Shown here piece by piece: positions 48,727 through 59,030 of a stretch of 64,000 nt of DNA. Origin of the DNA: Strix aluco (taxonomy: Eukaryota > Chordata > Aves > Strigiformes > Strigidae). Positions within the stretch are counted from its first letter, which is position 1. Each line of letters opens with the position of its first letter. The notes beneath the pieces were generated by a model. That model did not search any database and had not been told where the DNA came from. It saw only the letters and a program-made list of their open reading frames with translations. The stretch is taken from NCBI RefSeq assembly GCF_031877795.1, contig NC_133934.1, positions 106,022,610-106,086,609 on the forward strand, written 5' to 3'. The translations under genes and the position numbers were made by a program.

Positions 48727-50765
48727 TAGTGATGCAGTGAGCAAATGGATGCTTCAATGGTTGTGCTGCTAGCTGGTGCCTTGGGAGGCCTGAACTTAAC
48801 TCCCCGCGAGCCCCTCGTCTCACCGCTGTCCTCGGCTGCTCCATTCCTGGAGCCGGCTGCGCCAGAGTTGCTCTGCCTGCTACAGGGCTGCTGCACTGCC
48901 ACGAGACGGGGGTCCTCAGGGTGTCTCATGCCGAGCAAGCGAACCCCTGCAGACACATTCGAAAGTGTAGAGGATGCTAGCATTTCCTACAGCACGCTGA
49001 CAGAAAAAATACACTCAAGGCTGTGAAGTGTTCAGATAATAGGACCAAGGGTAGCGCACCAATGCCGCAGGATATTTCTGAAGAGGGAAATGGGCCAAAA
49101 CTGAGCAGTTTTGCTACTGGAGCTAGGCCGGGCAATTTCCCCGAGCCACCTAGCCTGTAGCCAGCCCCATGTGGTTCTTGCTTTTGGCCATGTTTGCCCC
49201 TGTGTTGGCTCCATGAGTGACAGGGCTGGGAAGAAATGTCAGCAATGCCCACACAAGTCTGCACGGTGCTCCAGGTGCATGCTCCTCTGTGTGTGTGCTT
49301 TCTGTGCTGCAATAAAGATGCAAACCCAAAGCTGCCAATACTTTTGCCAACTGCATCTCAAGTGCCCTTGCTGATGCCCTGCTGCTGAGACTTGCTCGCT
49401 GCTCCTGCTTGAGGCAGGAGAAACTCAACCAAAACACCAATATGCAACAAAAACCAGTAAGTAGGAACTGGGAATTGCTTCTTTCCACAGGAGTCGGTTA
49501 CTGTGGATGGGTTCATGGCTGTTTCTGTATCTGCTCCTCATGGCACATACAAGAACTTAGCTGCTCCAAAGACATGTGCTCCTGTCTGTGGATGAAGAGC
49601 CTGTTGGCACATGGCCTCAGTTCATCCTGCTGGCTCTGGTGACATGAGCAGATCAGAAAGCAAATGGCTCCCACTTTGGCACTCCCTGCTCCTGCACTGT
49701 CACCTCCAGAGCCACTAGCATGGGGTACCCTGAGAGCACTCCTGAAGCACTGCTGTCCCAGGGGCTGCTTGCATATCTTCAGCCTACTGAGGCTTGTACT
49801 AAGGATGGAAGTAGTGCCACAGAGCACAGACCAGGGGAGAAGGAAGGGGATGCAAAGCAGCTTCTCGTTGCTGCCATCTGCGTGGGCCATGCCCAAGTTG
49901 GGCATTGGCAGAGGGAGAATAGCAAGGAAACAACCTCCAATGTACCATAATGCTCCTGTCTCCCCATAGTCCTGTGCCACATCTTCTACTGCCATCTGTG
50001 GTGAGAGGGGCTAGAGGGGAGCAGGCAGGGAGTCGGGATCCCCACACGACAGTCTTACATCATCTGGAGTGTAGCCACGCTCATACCATGGCATAGAGTG
50101 AGAATTAGGTGTCAGGTTTAGCTTCTGGGTCCACAGACCATTATGTTTACAGCACTTTAATTTGTGTGCCAGGGTTGATATTCCCCTTATGGGCCAGTGG
50201 TGAGACACCAATGAATGTTTTAAAGCGTTAAAGAGCTTTGCCTTATAGAAAATACTAGTCCTACCAAAACCAGTTCAAATGTTCTATGATCCCAAGCCTT
50301 TCTTCTGAGCTGGGACTGGTGCTGTATCATACACATGTGAGCCAACTGCACAAACAGCGTTTACACGGCACCTGCAGAGGGTACCCGTCCCCTCCCCAGG
50401 ACCCGCGTCAGTGGTGTCGGGGGCGGCGGGAGGGGGTGGGTGGGTTGTGGGAAGGTGGGTGGCTGCCTGGGAATTTCCCCAGCTGGGCTGGGGTGGCGGA
50501 GGCTGCCTGGGGCTGGACCAACCTCCTGCCTGCGCAAGGTTGGCATTGCACGTGGTGCCCCTGGAATTTCTGGGGCTCCCGGCAGCACCTCCTCCGCACT
50601 GCCCTCCTTTGAGGGTCCAGGTTTTGCAGCCAGAGCTGGGGCTTTTCTACCTTTCCATCTCTGCTGTTTGTCTCAGAGAAAACCCATCTCACTGTTTTTC
50701 AACTGCCTGAAGGTGTTTTTCGGGGGTTTTTCAGGCTATTTTGAAGCTCATTTTTCCCAGATGTG

Positions 50766-50812
50766 CTTTTTTTTTTCTTCTTTTTTTTTTTTTTTCTCTT
50801 TTTTCTTCTTCT
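50766..50812 (+). repeat. Polypyrimidine tract upstream of BATF
   Basis: 47 uninterrupted pyrimidines, mostly T with scattered C, end about 60 bp before the presumed BATF transcription start. A second TTTTCTTCTTC block follows at 50818. Such tracts resist nucleosomes and can form triplex DNA. Confidence 0.85.
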
Positions 50813-50830
50813 GTAACTTTTCTTCTTCGC

Positions 50831-50880
50831 CTTAAAGTTTCCGGCCACGTGACTTTCAGCTTACATCCCCGAGGTTCTGA
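50831..50880 (+). promoter_or_regulatory. BATF: BATF proximal promoter with ETS motif and CACGTG E-box
   Basis: TTCCGG (50839-50844, ETS-type) overlaps the lead-in to CACGTG (50846-50851, the palindromic E-box bound by USF, MYC/MAX and MITF/TFE factors). A weak TATA-like CTTAAAG begins at 50831. With a 5' UTR of about 240 nt, similar to the mammalian gene, transcription would start near 50870-50890. The location is inferred from the coding start and these motifs. Confidence 0.45.
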
Positions 50881-51122
50881 GAAACCACAGGAGGCTGAGA
50901 CCTAAAGGGAAGGTGCAGAGCCTCCGAGAGGAGAGGCAGAGAAAGTGGCAGAGCACGGGGCAGGACAGCTTGCCTCCGGGTCGGACGAGAGCCAGGAAGC
51001 CAAGGGCCATCTCAGGGGGGACAGAGGAGGGCAGGGGAGAGGGAAGGGAAGTGACACAGAAGACAGACACACCAAGAGCACGAAGGAAGCTGAAGAGGCC
51101 CTGGGAGCCAGAGACAGGAGCC
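50880..51122 (+). other. BATF: BATF 5' untranslated region
   Basis: About 240 bp of purine-rich leader. I find no ATG between 50880 and the BATF start, so the annotated start is the first AUG. The BATF frame stays open without a stop across at least 50874-51122 and includes CTG and GTG codons, so a non-AUG N-terminal extension cannot be excluded, though nothing in the residues suggests a conserved domain. Confidence 0.5.
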
Positions 51123-51188
51123 ATGCCCCACAGCTCCGACAGCAGCGACTCCAGCAGCTTCAGCCAGTCTCCCCCTCCCAGCAAGCAG
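51123..51188 (+). CDS. BATF: BATF coding exon 1: Ser-rich N-terminus (residues 1-22)
   Basis: The start ATG at 51123 follows GAGCC, a favourable Kozak context, and reads MPHSSDSSDSSSFSQSPPPS then KQ, ending at donor CAG followed by GTAAAG (51189), phase 0. The acidic/serine N-terminus is characteristic of BATF and is one Ser longer than the human sequence (SSS for SS). This shifts all later residue numbers by one relative to human. Confidence 0.95.
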
Positions 51189-52935
51189 GTAAAGCGAGGA
51201 CCCTTCCCCAGTTCTCCCCATCTGGAGAGTCCTTTGAGGTGGGCCATGAGTGGGCAGGAGGAAGAGTGGCACCCACCGCTGGCATTTTCACAGCGCAGTA
51301 TGGCAGGGCTTTCTAGGAACGGCTGTGGGGAGAGGGATGTGGGGCTGAGCCGAGAGCCCCAGCCACCAACCTGGGTATGGGTGGAGAGAGGAGGCCAGGG
51401 GCAACTTGGGGGCCAGGACCCCTGCACATGGTGGGCCCTGTGGTACACACCGGGCAGGCAGTGGGCAGGAAGCTTCGGCATGAGAGTCGGTGCTCTGGTG
51501 AGGAGCCTGAGCATGCACCTCCTTGCCATGGACCGGGATGGCTCAGGGACAGCCCGCCTGCTTCCCACTGCTGCGGCAGCACTTGGGACCCAGAAAAGCC
51601 CTGCCACCTTGGGTCTGCTTTCTTTTCTGTTCAGCCTCAGAGGTTTTTCATCTCAGTAATGCTTGACAGAGAGCTTTTGTTTTTTTGGATGGACTTAATG
51701 GTAGGTCTTTTGCTGGCAGATACTGACACAAGTCTGAGGTATTCCCACCACCTTTTCTGGCTAAGCTTTATCATACCTGTCGTTTGTCATTTCTCTAGGA
51801 TTGGCAACAATGGCAAGTACCTAAGACTTTCTCAGAAATCTTGGGGATTTAGGGCTTGCAACCAGGGATGGAGAGGCATCCTGGTAGAGAAGGTGACAAA
51901 GCACAGGGTGGGTAGGGACTGGGCTTTGTGCAGGATGTGGGAGCTTCCCTATCTGAGACATTTGTAGAGTATTGAAGGCAAGGATAAAATGGTTAAGTTC
52001 AAAGAAGAGAAAAGATCTTGGGCGGGGTGGAGGGGGGAGAGGATGTGGACAGACTGATGGGCTGGGAAGATAACTTTTGTGGCTGAGTTTTGTAGTCCTG
52101 TGGAGAAGCAGTGGTGTGAATGTCAGAGAGTCCACAAAAGAGGCAGTGCAATATGAAAATAGAAGATGAAAGAGTCTGTGTGACGGTTTCAACTGTCAGA
52201 AGGCAGCAGCAGGACCAGATCTCAGCAGAGAATGGCTGCTGTGTGAAGCTCGTGGCTTGGAGCCTGGAGACCTGTGCTCTCCCCTGCCCAAGTGGCTTGG
52301 AAGTGTTGCAGTCAGCATTGCAGGCGTTGCTACCAAGGGACTCCAGAAAGGAGCAAGCACAGAGATCAGTGAGCTGGAGCAAATGAGATCTGGGGAAAAA
52401 CCAAAAGCTCTGAGTCTGTCTAGTTAAACAAAGCAGGGGCCCATTGCACTGTAAGGTTCTGCAACAAATAAAGCCTGAGGGAGAAGGGTGATGGAAAGGG
52501 TGTGGGACCTACAGGGATGAAAGGAGGAAAACACAGGCTGAATCTCTGGAAAGATATTTCAGCCAAGGAGCTGGAATGTCTGCCATGCTGTATCCCCACA
52601 GAGAGACGAGGAAGGGAAAGGTTGTCTGTTACGGAGAGAGTTCCTTACTCTGGTCCCTCAGCCATATCCTAGGCCTGTGTCTTGGTGAAGGGCGAGTGGT
52701 CATTTCCCAGCTGTGTTGGGATGCTCAAAGGTATCAGACTTGCCCCTCCTGGCAACAGGGGTGCCAAAAGCATCACACATCCCTGGGGTATGGCTTTATT
52801 CTGACGCTGAGGGTGTGTAACTTATGTCCTGTGCTTCAATGATGTTACCTGCTGTGTCCCCTTCTCACCTACAGCCCTGCAGGTGCAGGGTGAAGGAGGG
52901 GATGCTCCAGTCATTTCCATGTCTTGTTTCCCCAG
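51189..52935 (+). other. BATF: BATF intron 1
   Basis: A 1.75-kb phase-0 intron from GTAAAG to a TTTCCCCAG acceptor. Exon 1's frame stays open into the intron as far as 51659, but the next exon joins exactly in family register, so this is read-through and not an alternative exon. No other feature was recognised. Confidence 0.7.
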
Positions 52936-53040
52936 GACTCTTCTGATGACATGAGGAAAGTCCAAAGGAGGGAGAAGAATCGCATCGCTGCACAGAAGAG
53001 CCGCCTGAGGCAGACCCAGAAAGCAGACACACTGCACTTG
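52936..53040 (+). CDS. BATF: BATF coding exon 2: basic DNA-binding region (residues 23-57)
   Basis: This internal exon is 105 bp (35 codons), the same size and phase as the JDP2 basic-region exon. It begins DSSDDMRKVQRREKN and holds the bZIP core N37-R-I-A40-A41-Q-K-S44-R45, then L46-R-Q-T-Q-K-A-D-T-L55-H56-L57. S44 corresponds to the regulated Ser43 of human BATF. H56 corresponds to His55, a residue implicated in IRF4 cooperation. L46 replaces the Gln found in human BATF at this point, a notable change inside the DNA-binding helix. The acceptor is CCCCAG and the donor TTG-GTGAGA. Confidence 0.97.
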
Positions 53041-55439
53041 GTGAGAACTCCCACCCTTCCCCATCCCTGGTGCTGAGGGCTCATGTAGGAGACAGCATGC
53101 TTTTCCTGTGGGGACCTGGAGTGGAGATGCTCAGCTGTGTCAGGACAGGAAAAGTGAGGCTGGGGCAGGATGTAGGAGTCAGCACTCACAGCGAGAGTAC
53201 ATTGCCCAGGATGACTGCCACTGAAGCATTTAGTTTTGTAGCTAGTCTCGAATCCGTCTTTATCTCTCAGTCTGACATTACTGATTTCCTTTCCTAACAT
53301 CCTCTGACCAGCTCAGTCAGAACCTATTTGAAGGCACAGGCTCACCCGCGATGACTCTCCCTGGGTTTGTGCTTCCTGCCACCACCTACCCAGTGGTGCA
53401 ACAGCATACAAGGATGCTTTTCTGAGATGGTAGTGCTTTGTATTCATTAGTTTGGAAGATGGTGGAACGTGGAGCTGAATGGGCCATCTCCTCTGGTCTG
53501 TTCCCTGAGACACTACACAGTGTAGATAAATAAATATTCATTTTCTAGTATTTTAAAACGTCTCCATGGTAGCGCTTGTATCCCTGTCTACATCTGAACA
53601 CTGTACAGTACCTGGAGGCTTTTCCTGTTGTTTAGCATGGATTTTCCCTCCTTTGGTTTCACCCTGCTGTCCCACTCTCCTCCTGTGGCACCATGGGCAT
53701 CCCTGAGGCTCTTCCTAGTGTGAAGAACTAGGCATTTGCTTTTCAGGATGGGTGATCACTTCTGGCTGTGTATGTTTGGGCAGAAGTGTGGGGTCAATGT
53801 TGGAGCACAGGGGCTGGCCTCCTTTGCATTTTGCACGTTCGTAAGTGTAGTTCCATGTGCTTTGAGCCACTGGTGCGCGGGATGCAGGACACACAGCCTG
53901 CAGTGGGCAGAGACCATCTTTATCCCTGCACTGGGTTTGGCTGCCCTTTGAAAAGTGGTTGGCCTGCTGTTCAAAAAACCATCCTTTGACTAAATGGTCT
54001 TCATAATGCTCCAGATCCCCATTTTTGGGAAGAATTCTTGAAAAGCTGGTCTTGAACCTTCCTCCTTACATAGTGCCCTCAGTTCATGGTTGGAGCTGAG
54101 TTTAAGACAGAGATTTCACTCTTTTCTCAGTAGCTGATGATCCTTCTAGAACTGACATGGCTGTAGGCTGATTGAATTACATCTGTCAGCAGTGACGGCT
54201 TTGGGCGGCTGTGCCTGAGAGGGGTGAAGAGACACTCTTTCCTTGGGGTCGGTGCTCTCTCCAAGGTAGATACAGGCTCTGATCTTCCCCCAGGAAAATC
54301 CTGCCTAGCTGTGCACCAAGAAGAATTGGGCCGCTCTTCTTGGAGCAGATGGCAAACCAGTTGCTTACGAGATTACTACTGCTCAGCTAGCATTGATAGC
54401 ACACGCTCCTTGCCTTCTCAAGGGAACAGGAACAGGAGGGCTAAGCCCAGTTTGGTTCAGATAGAGAGGATCCTAGCAGGCAGCTGGAGAAATGCAGGGA
54501 GGCAAGTAGAGGATGGATGGTGAATTTTTGCTAATGTTTTTCCAATTCCTGGTGGACAGTGACCCCCTGCTGCTCCTGGGTTCATTCCCTGAGTGCTCTT
54601 TGCCTTTGGTTGGCTCTGCATCAGGGACTTGGCTTCTCTGATGTGGTTCTGCCCAGAAGAGCATGGCTCAGCTTGAGCTATGGTGGTATGAAAGGAGCCA
54701 GCAGCTCCATCTGCCCCAGGGCTTTACAGCTTGTGTTTTGAGGGGAATGAGTCACAGGGAGGCTGGAGCTCCCAGCCCCTGGGTGATTCCCATCAGCCTA
54801 CCAGTTTGTCGGTCTTGATTTCCAAACCATTTAGTCACATCTGAGAGATGCTTGTTTGCTGTGCAAGCTCCTCCTGTGACAGCCACTGTAACTGCTAAGG
54901 GGTGTGTTTCAACCTGTGCACAGAGAGTGGGCACTGTCAGAAGTCAGTGTGGCAGCAGAGGGGCGAGAGGAGGGGTGACGGGTTTGCTTTGCCAAGGTGG
55001 TGGTGCAGCCTTCCAGGGCCTCAGAACACTGGGTCCCAGTTTAGCTGTCTTGGCTGAGTTTGAAGAGCCTGCCACTGCATCCTCCCTCCCTCCTCTGGTC
55101 CTGCCCAGGCTGCTGGCTTCATGGTCAGTTGGTACCTGGGGTGCTCCAGCCTGGAGCTGGCTGCACTTCGGCAGCAGTAAAAGTAGCATAGGCTTCAGTG
55201 CTCTCGGGATTGTTGAGACAAGGCTGAGAATCATTATTAACTCCTTTGTTGTTATTCTCATTAATAACAGTATTAATTCAGTTCTTCTGAGGCCTTGGTT
55301 TCTCTTTTCTTCTGACTCAAGCATCTCCCCCTCCTCCCCACCGTGCCGCTGGTTTCCCCGGCTGCTAGCAGGAAGCAGTGAGTCTTTTCTTTCCAGGGCA
55401 ATGACAGGTTTCCTGTGGCAGGTGGTTTTCTGGTTAAAG

Positions 55440-55760
55440 ACGGCGGTTATTCAGTGCACCCTCCCCCCCGGCCAGGAGGCCCGGGAAGCGGCCGGGCGTC
55501 GTGTGTGTGCGTGAGAGGGAGTGAGAAAGCCTGGGCGGGAGCATGCCACAGTCACTTCTCGTAAGCCGGGGCTGGGGAGTGCGGCTGGGGCCGCCAGCAT
55601 CGCACCCGCACTCGGCCCGGCCAGCTGGGGGAGGGGGGTTTGCCCAGGCGCGGCTCTGTGCCAAATTTACCGGAAACATGTCATTTTGGAAACTCTACGG
55701 GGCAGAGAGGCGCAGGACCGCGACCCTCGTGTCCCCAGCTCATCCCCGCGGCTCCCACTC
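55440..55760 (+). promoter_or_regulatory. BATF: GC/CpG-rich segment before BATF last exon
   Basis: Roughly 300 bp with elevated GC and CpG lie just upstream of the last BATF exon, unlike the rest of the intron. No TATA box was seen. The composition resembles a small CpG-type promoter and could drive a short BATF transcript starting inside the gene. Confidence 0.35.
55543..55560 (+). other. BATF: Candidate alternative BATF first coding exon (MPQSLL)
   Basis: An ATG with A at -3 opens six codons (MPQSLL) and is followed at once by a GTAAGC donor at 55561. Joining this donor to the normal last exon at 55792 keeps phase 0 and would read MPQSLL then ESEDLE, giving a protein of about 74 residues with most of the zipper and no basic region. 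Without splicing, the same frame stays open from 55543 to the BATF stop (151 codons), and a second ATG at 55678 lies in that frame. Whether it is transcribed is unknown. Confidence 0.25.
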
Positions 55761-55791
55761 TGAGGAAGCCCCTGTGGTTTTGTCTCCTCAG

Positions 55792-55998
55792 GAGAGTGAA
55801 GACTTGGAGAGGCAGAATGCTGCCCTGCGCCGGGAGATCAAGCAGCTGACAGAGGAAATGAAGCACTTTGCCTCGATGCTGAGCTCCCACGAACCACTCT
55901 GCTCCATCCTGACATCCCCTCCACCACCTCCAGAAGTGCTTTACGCCACACACTCCTTCCATCAGCCCCACATCAGCTCCCCACGCTTCCAGCACTGA
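55792..55998 (+). CDS. BATF: BATF coding exon 3: leucine zipper and C-terminus (residues 58-125)
   Basis: This last coding exon gives 68 residues and TGA at 55996-55998. It starts ESEDLERQNAALRREIKQLT, with zipper leucines L62, L69 and L76 (L55 is in the previous exon) and F83 at the next heptad position. E78 corresponds to human Glu77, and R64 replaces Lys63, a conservative change; both human residues are implicated in IRF partnership. The tail SHEPLCSIL, a proline run, and FHQPHISSPRFQH match the BATF C-terminus. Total length is 125 residues, as in human. Confidence 0.97.
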   Translation, partial: ESEDLERQNAALRREIKQLTEEMKHFASMLSSHEPLCSILTSPPPPPEVLYATHSFHQPHISSPRFQH

Positions 55999-56430
55999 GC
56001 CAGCCTGCAGGACGGCAGCCTGCCGGCTCCACTGATGGCAAGAAGCAACTTTGTGGGGCTCGCTTTTCCATCCAAGGGAAGAGGGACAGATGGACGGTCA
56101 CCCCTTCTTCTAGTGACTTGCCTAAGACTTGCTCCCTGTACAGAAATGGCAGAGCCACCAGGAGGACCCTTTGGGCAGTTTCCAGCTTGGATCCTGGGAA
56201 GAGGAAGCATTCACAAAAAGGCACCATCCCCCTTCCCCAGTGCTTGCTTGGGGACACTTGCAGGAGCGTGCGGCACCGGCAGCCTCCGTGCGAGTGGCTG
56301 GCTGCGGCGTGCAATGGCTGGAGCTCCAGGGAGAGGAACGGAAGCAGGGGCGGAGGGGAAGGTTGGGGGCCACAGATTACCAGGGCAAAACTGGTTTATT
56401 TTTGTAAAATAAAGGTTGAAAATGCTTAAC
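55999..56430 (+). other. BATF: BATF 3' untranslated region
   Basis: About 430 bp from stop to the presumed cleavage site, moderately GC-rich. Open frames of up to 125 codons overlap it on both strands but carry no recognisable domain. Confidence 0.7.
56408..56413 (+). terminator. BATF: BATF poly(A) signal (AATAAA)
   Basis: A canonical AATAAA in TTTTTGTAAAATAAAGG is followed by a T/GT-rich stretch (CTCTTTGTTTCC at 56431). Cleavage is expected near 56425-56435, giving a 3' UTR of about 430 nt. Confidence 0.85.
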
Positions 56431-58449
56431 TCTTTGTTTCCAAAATAGGACCTGAGCCACTCCTAAGGCCCGGCATGACACGGTGAGGATGCAGGCAGAA
56501 GGAGGGGAGAGCTTGTACTCCAGGGAACAGCCCTGTGTGTGCTCATGTCTAATCCAGGACCAGCATCTGGACACCCACATTTAGAAGGGGGGACCCATGT
56601 GCATGGGCTGGACAGGCTGAGAACACATGGTTTGTGGGGTGATGGGGTCCCTGGGGGAGATGGGTCCCTCCTTGCTGGACCCAGCTAATGAGTCTGACAT
56701 GCCACATAGCATCACAGGTCTCTTCCCTGCTGACCCCCTCAGCTCCCTGTTGCTGCTGGCTAGAACTCCACGAGTTCCCCTCGCACGTGTGGAAGTGCAC
56801 TACCATATCATATCACCTCATGTGTGGGTCTTGGTGGGCTGGTGGAGCTTGACCACCAACACAGCTGGGAAGGAACATTGCAGTGTGGAGGAGGGTGGTG
56901 ATGCTGTGCTGGAGTGCACGGGGGAAGCAGAACCTAGCAGGACCCTTGCTCCAAGGCACCCTGCTATAAGGCACGTAGCTGCAGCCCACGTTGTTTCCTC
57001 TTCCCACCAGTCACAGCTCCACAAAAGGCCGCTGCACTACCTCATGCATTGAAGCAGATGAAGCCTGAAAGGTCAGTGAAGAGTAGATTATTTCTGCTGG
57101 GTCTGATCTAGTGGAAACATATGCCAGTCCATACAGATGGTCTCTGCACCTAATACCCCACCAACAATCCAACTATCAGCCCCACTCTATACACAAGACT
57201 GAAGCCCACCTGTCAGTGCAGGTCCTGTTGCTAATGCTGGCTCAGGACTGCTGCCATCTCCAAGGAGCATCAGCTGCAATTTTTTCAGCACAGGGTACCA
57301 CAAGCAGTGCTGCTGACACAGGCTTTCAACTGAGCTAAATGGACCCAATTTGTAGACATCCTTGTTTCAGGCACAGACAAGTGGCGTATTTCCAGATGGG
57401 TTTTGGCCCACTGTCATAGCCCTCAAGATTGGTTGGGAAAAGCCTGTAATGTGCTGTGCTGTGCCCATCTTCTCTCCCTGGTTCACACTAGCAGGATGAT
57501 AACCAAACACCGCCATGCCTCAGCAAGCTGTCCTCAGGACAGGCACAGGTAGCACTGTTATTTCTCCTGCCATGGCCTGTTAAGAGGCTTGTGAACCTCC
57601 TGCCTCCAACTATTGTGCCAGCATGGGAAGCACTGTGGCCAGGGATGCTTGATGTCAGCACGCTGGCCTGGGTGTCACCACCCTACAGAAGCAGTGCTGA
57701 GGCAATGGGCAACTGCACAGGCCCTGTCTGTGCAGCTCTGCCCCCTGCCCTGAGGGGGATGCTCACGTGTAGGGGAGGATGGTGGTGGTTATTCCAGCCA
57801 GGCAGCTGGGTTTCTGCATACAGGACAGGCAGAATACATCTACAGACAGCAAAAAGATTCCAACGACATTCACATAAAAGTAGCAAGAACAATTTCGGTG
57901 TGTCTTAACACCCAGCCTCACACCCCCACCCCTGCTAGATTTCACACCAGTAGACTTCATCCATTAGTACAACAACCAGAGCTGCTGATTCCCCACACAG
58001 GCCATGCTTTGAGCCACTCAGGCCACAAAGGCCCTTCACAAATTGCTTTTCTCTGGGATTTGGCCTTTTAGGCCTGGGAGAGACAACAGGCTGCAGCTCC
58101 AGAGGAGTTTGTTTTTACAGGCTCCGCTTCTGCTCCTTCAGCTTCTGGTGAGTTTGCTCCCAGATTTTTCATTGCTGTTAGGGCTCTGATGCTCCCATGT
58201 TTCCTGGGTTAATCAGAGAAAAAAATTACTGCTATCTTACTTGGGGTTTGCTGTGCAGGGTACCACAGGCTCATGCTCCTCACTGGAGGATGCAACAGAG
58301 CCCCAGCAAAGCTTGCACTGACTTAAGACACAGTACTGCCTACAATAACAAGAAATCTCCATTCTTGCTGTGATCTTTGGGTTTGTCATGGCTAGAAAAT
58401 GCTAAGTTTGGGTTTAGCTGCAGATGGAGAAGGCCCTACCCTGATGTAT

Positions 58450-59030
58450 ATGTATTACCTATGCCCACAGAGACACGAAGCCAATATTTTCGTTGCAGAA
58501 CTGTCGAAGTCTGAAATCCTGCAGGCTGGGTGGGGTTCTGCATAATGCCCACAGAATTGCTAGACTACTCACTGGTAACGTCTCAGACTTATTACTGCGA
58601 CTCAGAACGAAAATAAGTGGTAAGTGGTGAGACTGGGAGACGGGTTTGCAACAACATCCTCTCCAGAACCTAAACAATATTCTTGGCATCATCAGTTAAG
58701 GTGCTCTTCCTCTGCATGGCTGGCTGTGAGCTGGAAGGTCCCCAAGCAGCGTTGCGCTCAGCCGTTTTGGCCAAACACTGAGTGCTAAGGGACATCTTCC
58801 AATCCGACTCGCCTTTGCCCCAGTCTTGCCCTCAAAAACCTGATCACAGAAGATGATCTGCATGGTTCAAGCGGTTTTTGACCTCTCCGTTTCTTCTGTA
58901 TCGGATGTAGTCTCTCGTTGTTGTGAAGAATTTGTTTCCCTGGGAGACTGTCCTTATCACCCAAGCAACAAGGGACAACATACCCCTTCAGGGTCATCAG
59001 CCCTTTCAACCAGACTCTGAGAAAAAGATC
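58450..59030. other. CpG-elevated patch of unknown origin
   Basis: About 580 bp has many more CG dinucleotides than its flanks although GC content is moderate. Frames on the minus strand of 77 and 74 codons lie inside it without recognisable content. It could be a relatively recent insertion not yet depleted of CpG, or an unmethylated regulatory element. Confidence 0.3.

Larger units (their letters stand above)
38196..50765. other. JDP2-BATF intergenic region, BATF-proximal part
   Basis: This is 12.6 kb without any supported exon. It contains a MIR-like relic near 45.65 kb, an octamer motif at 46427, a T8/A9 run at 46794-46810, a STAT/ETS motif cluster at 48.68-48.73 kb and an imperfect 23-bp repeat (43448-43470 and 43568-43590). 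The open frame of 169 codons on the minus strand at 48474-48983 has no recognisable content. Any BATF enhancers would be expected here. Confidence 0.5.
53041..55791 (+). other. BATF: BATF intron 2
   Basis: A 2.75-kb phase-0 intron ending in TTTTGTCTCCTCAG. It contains a TGAGTCA site at 54748-54754. Its last 350 bp are GC-rich and could hold an alternative first exon (listed separately). The rest shows no supported feature. Confidence 0.7.
50880..56430 (+). other. BATF: BATF gene, whole locus
   Basis: The inferred unit for basic leucine zipper ATF-like factor has three exons: about 50880-51188, 52936-53040 and 55792 to about 56430. Introns are 1.75 kb and 2.75 kb, GT-AG, phase 0. The coding parts add to 125 codons, equal to the human protein length. 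BATF has no transactivation domain. It pairs with JUN proteins and recruits IRF4/IRF8 to AP-1-IRF composite elements in T, B and dendritic cells. It lies downstream of JDP2 on the same strand, as in other vertebrates. Confidence 0.9.

Noticed and set aside
48474-48983. 169-codon minus-strand frame upstream of BATF
   Set aside because: No recognised domain or splice context; overlaps the STAT/ETS motif cluster by chance.
50861-51659. 248-codon frames on both strands around BATF exon 1
   Set aside because: The + frame is BATF exon 1 plus leader and intron read-through from a non-ATG codon; the minus frame is its complement without recognisable content.
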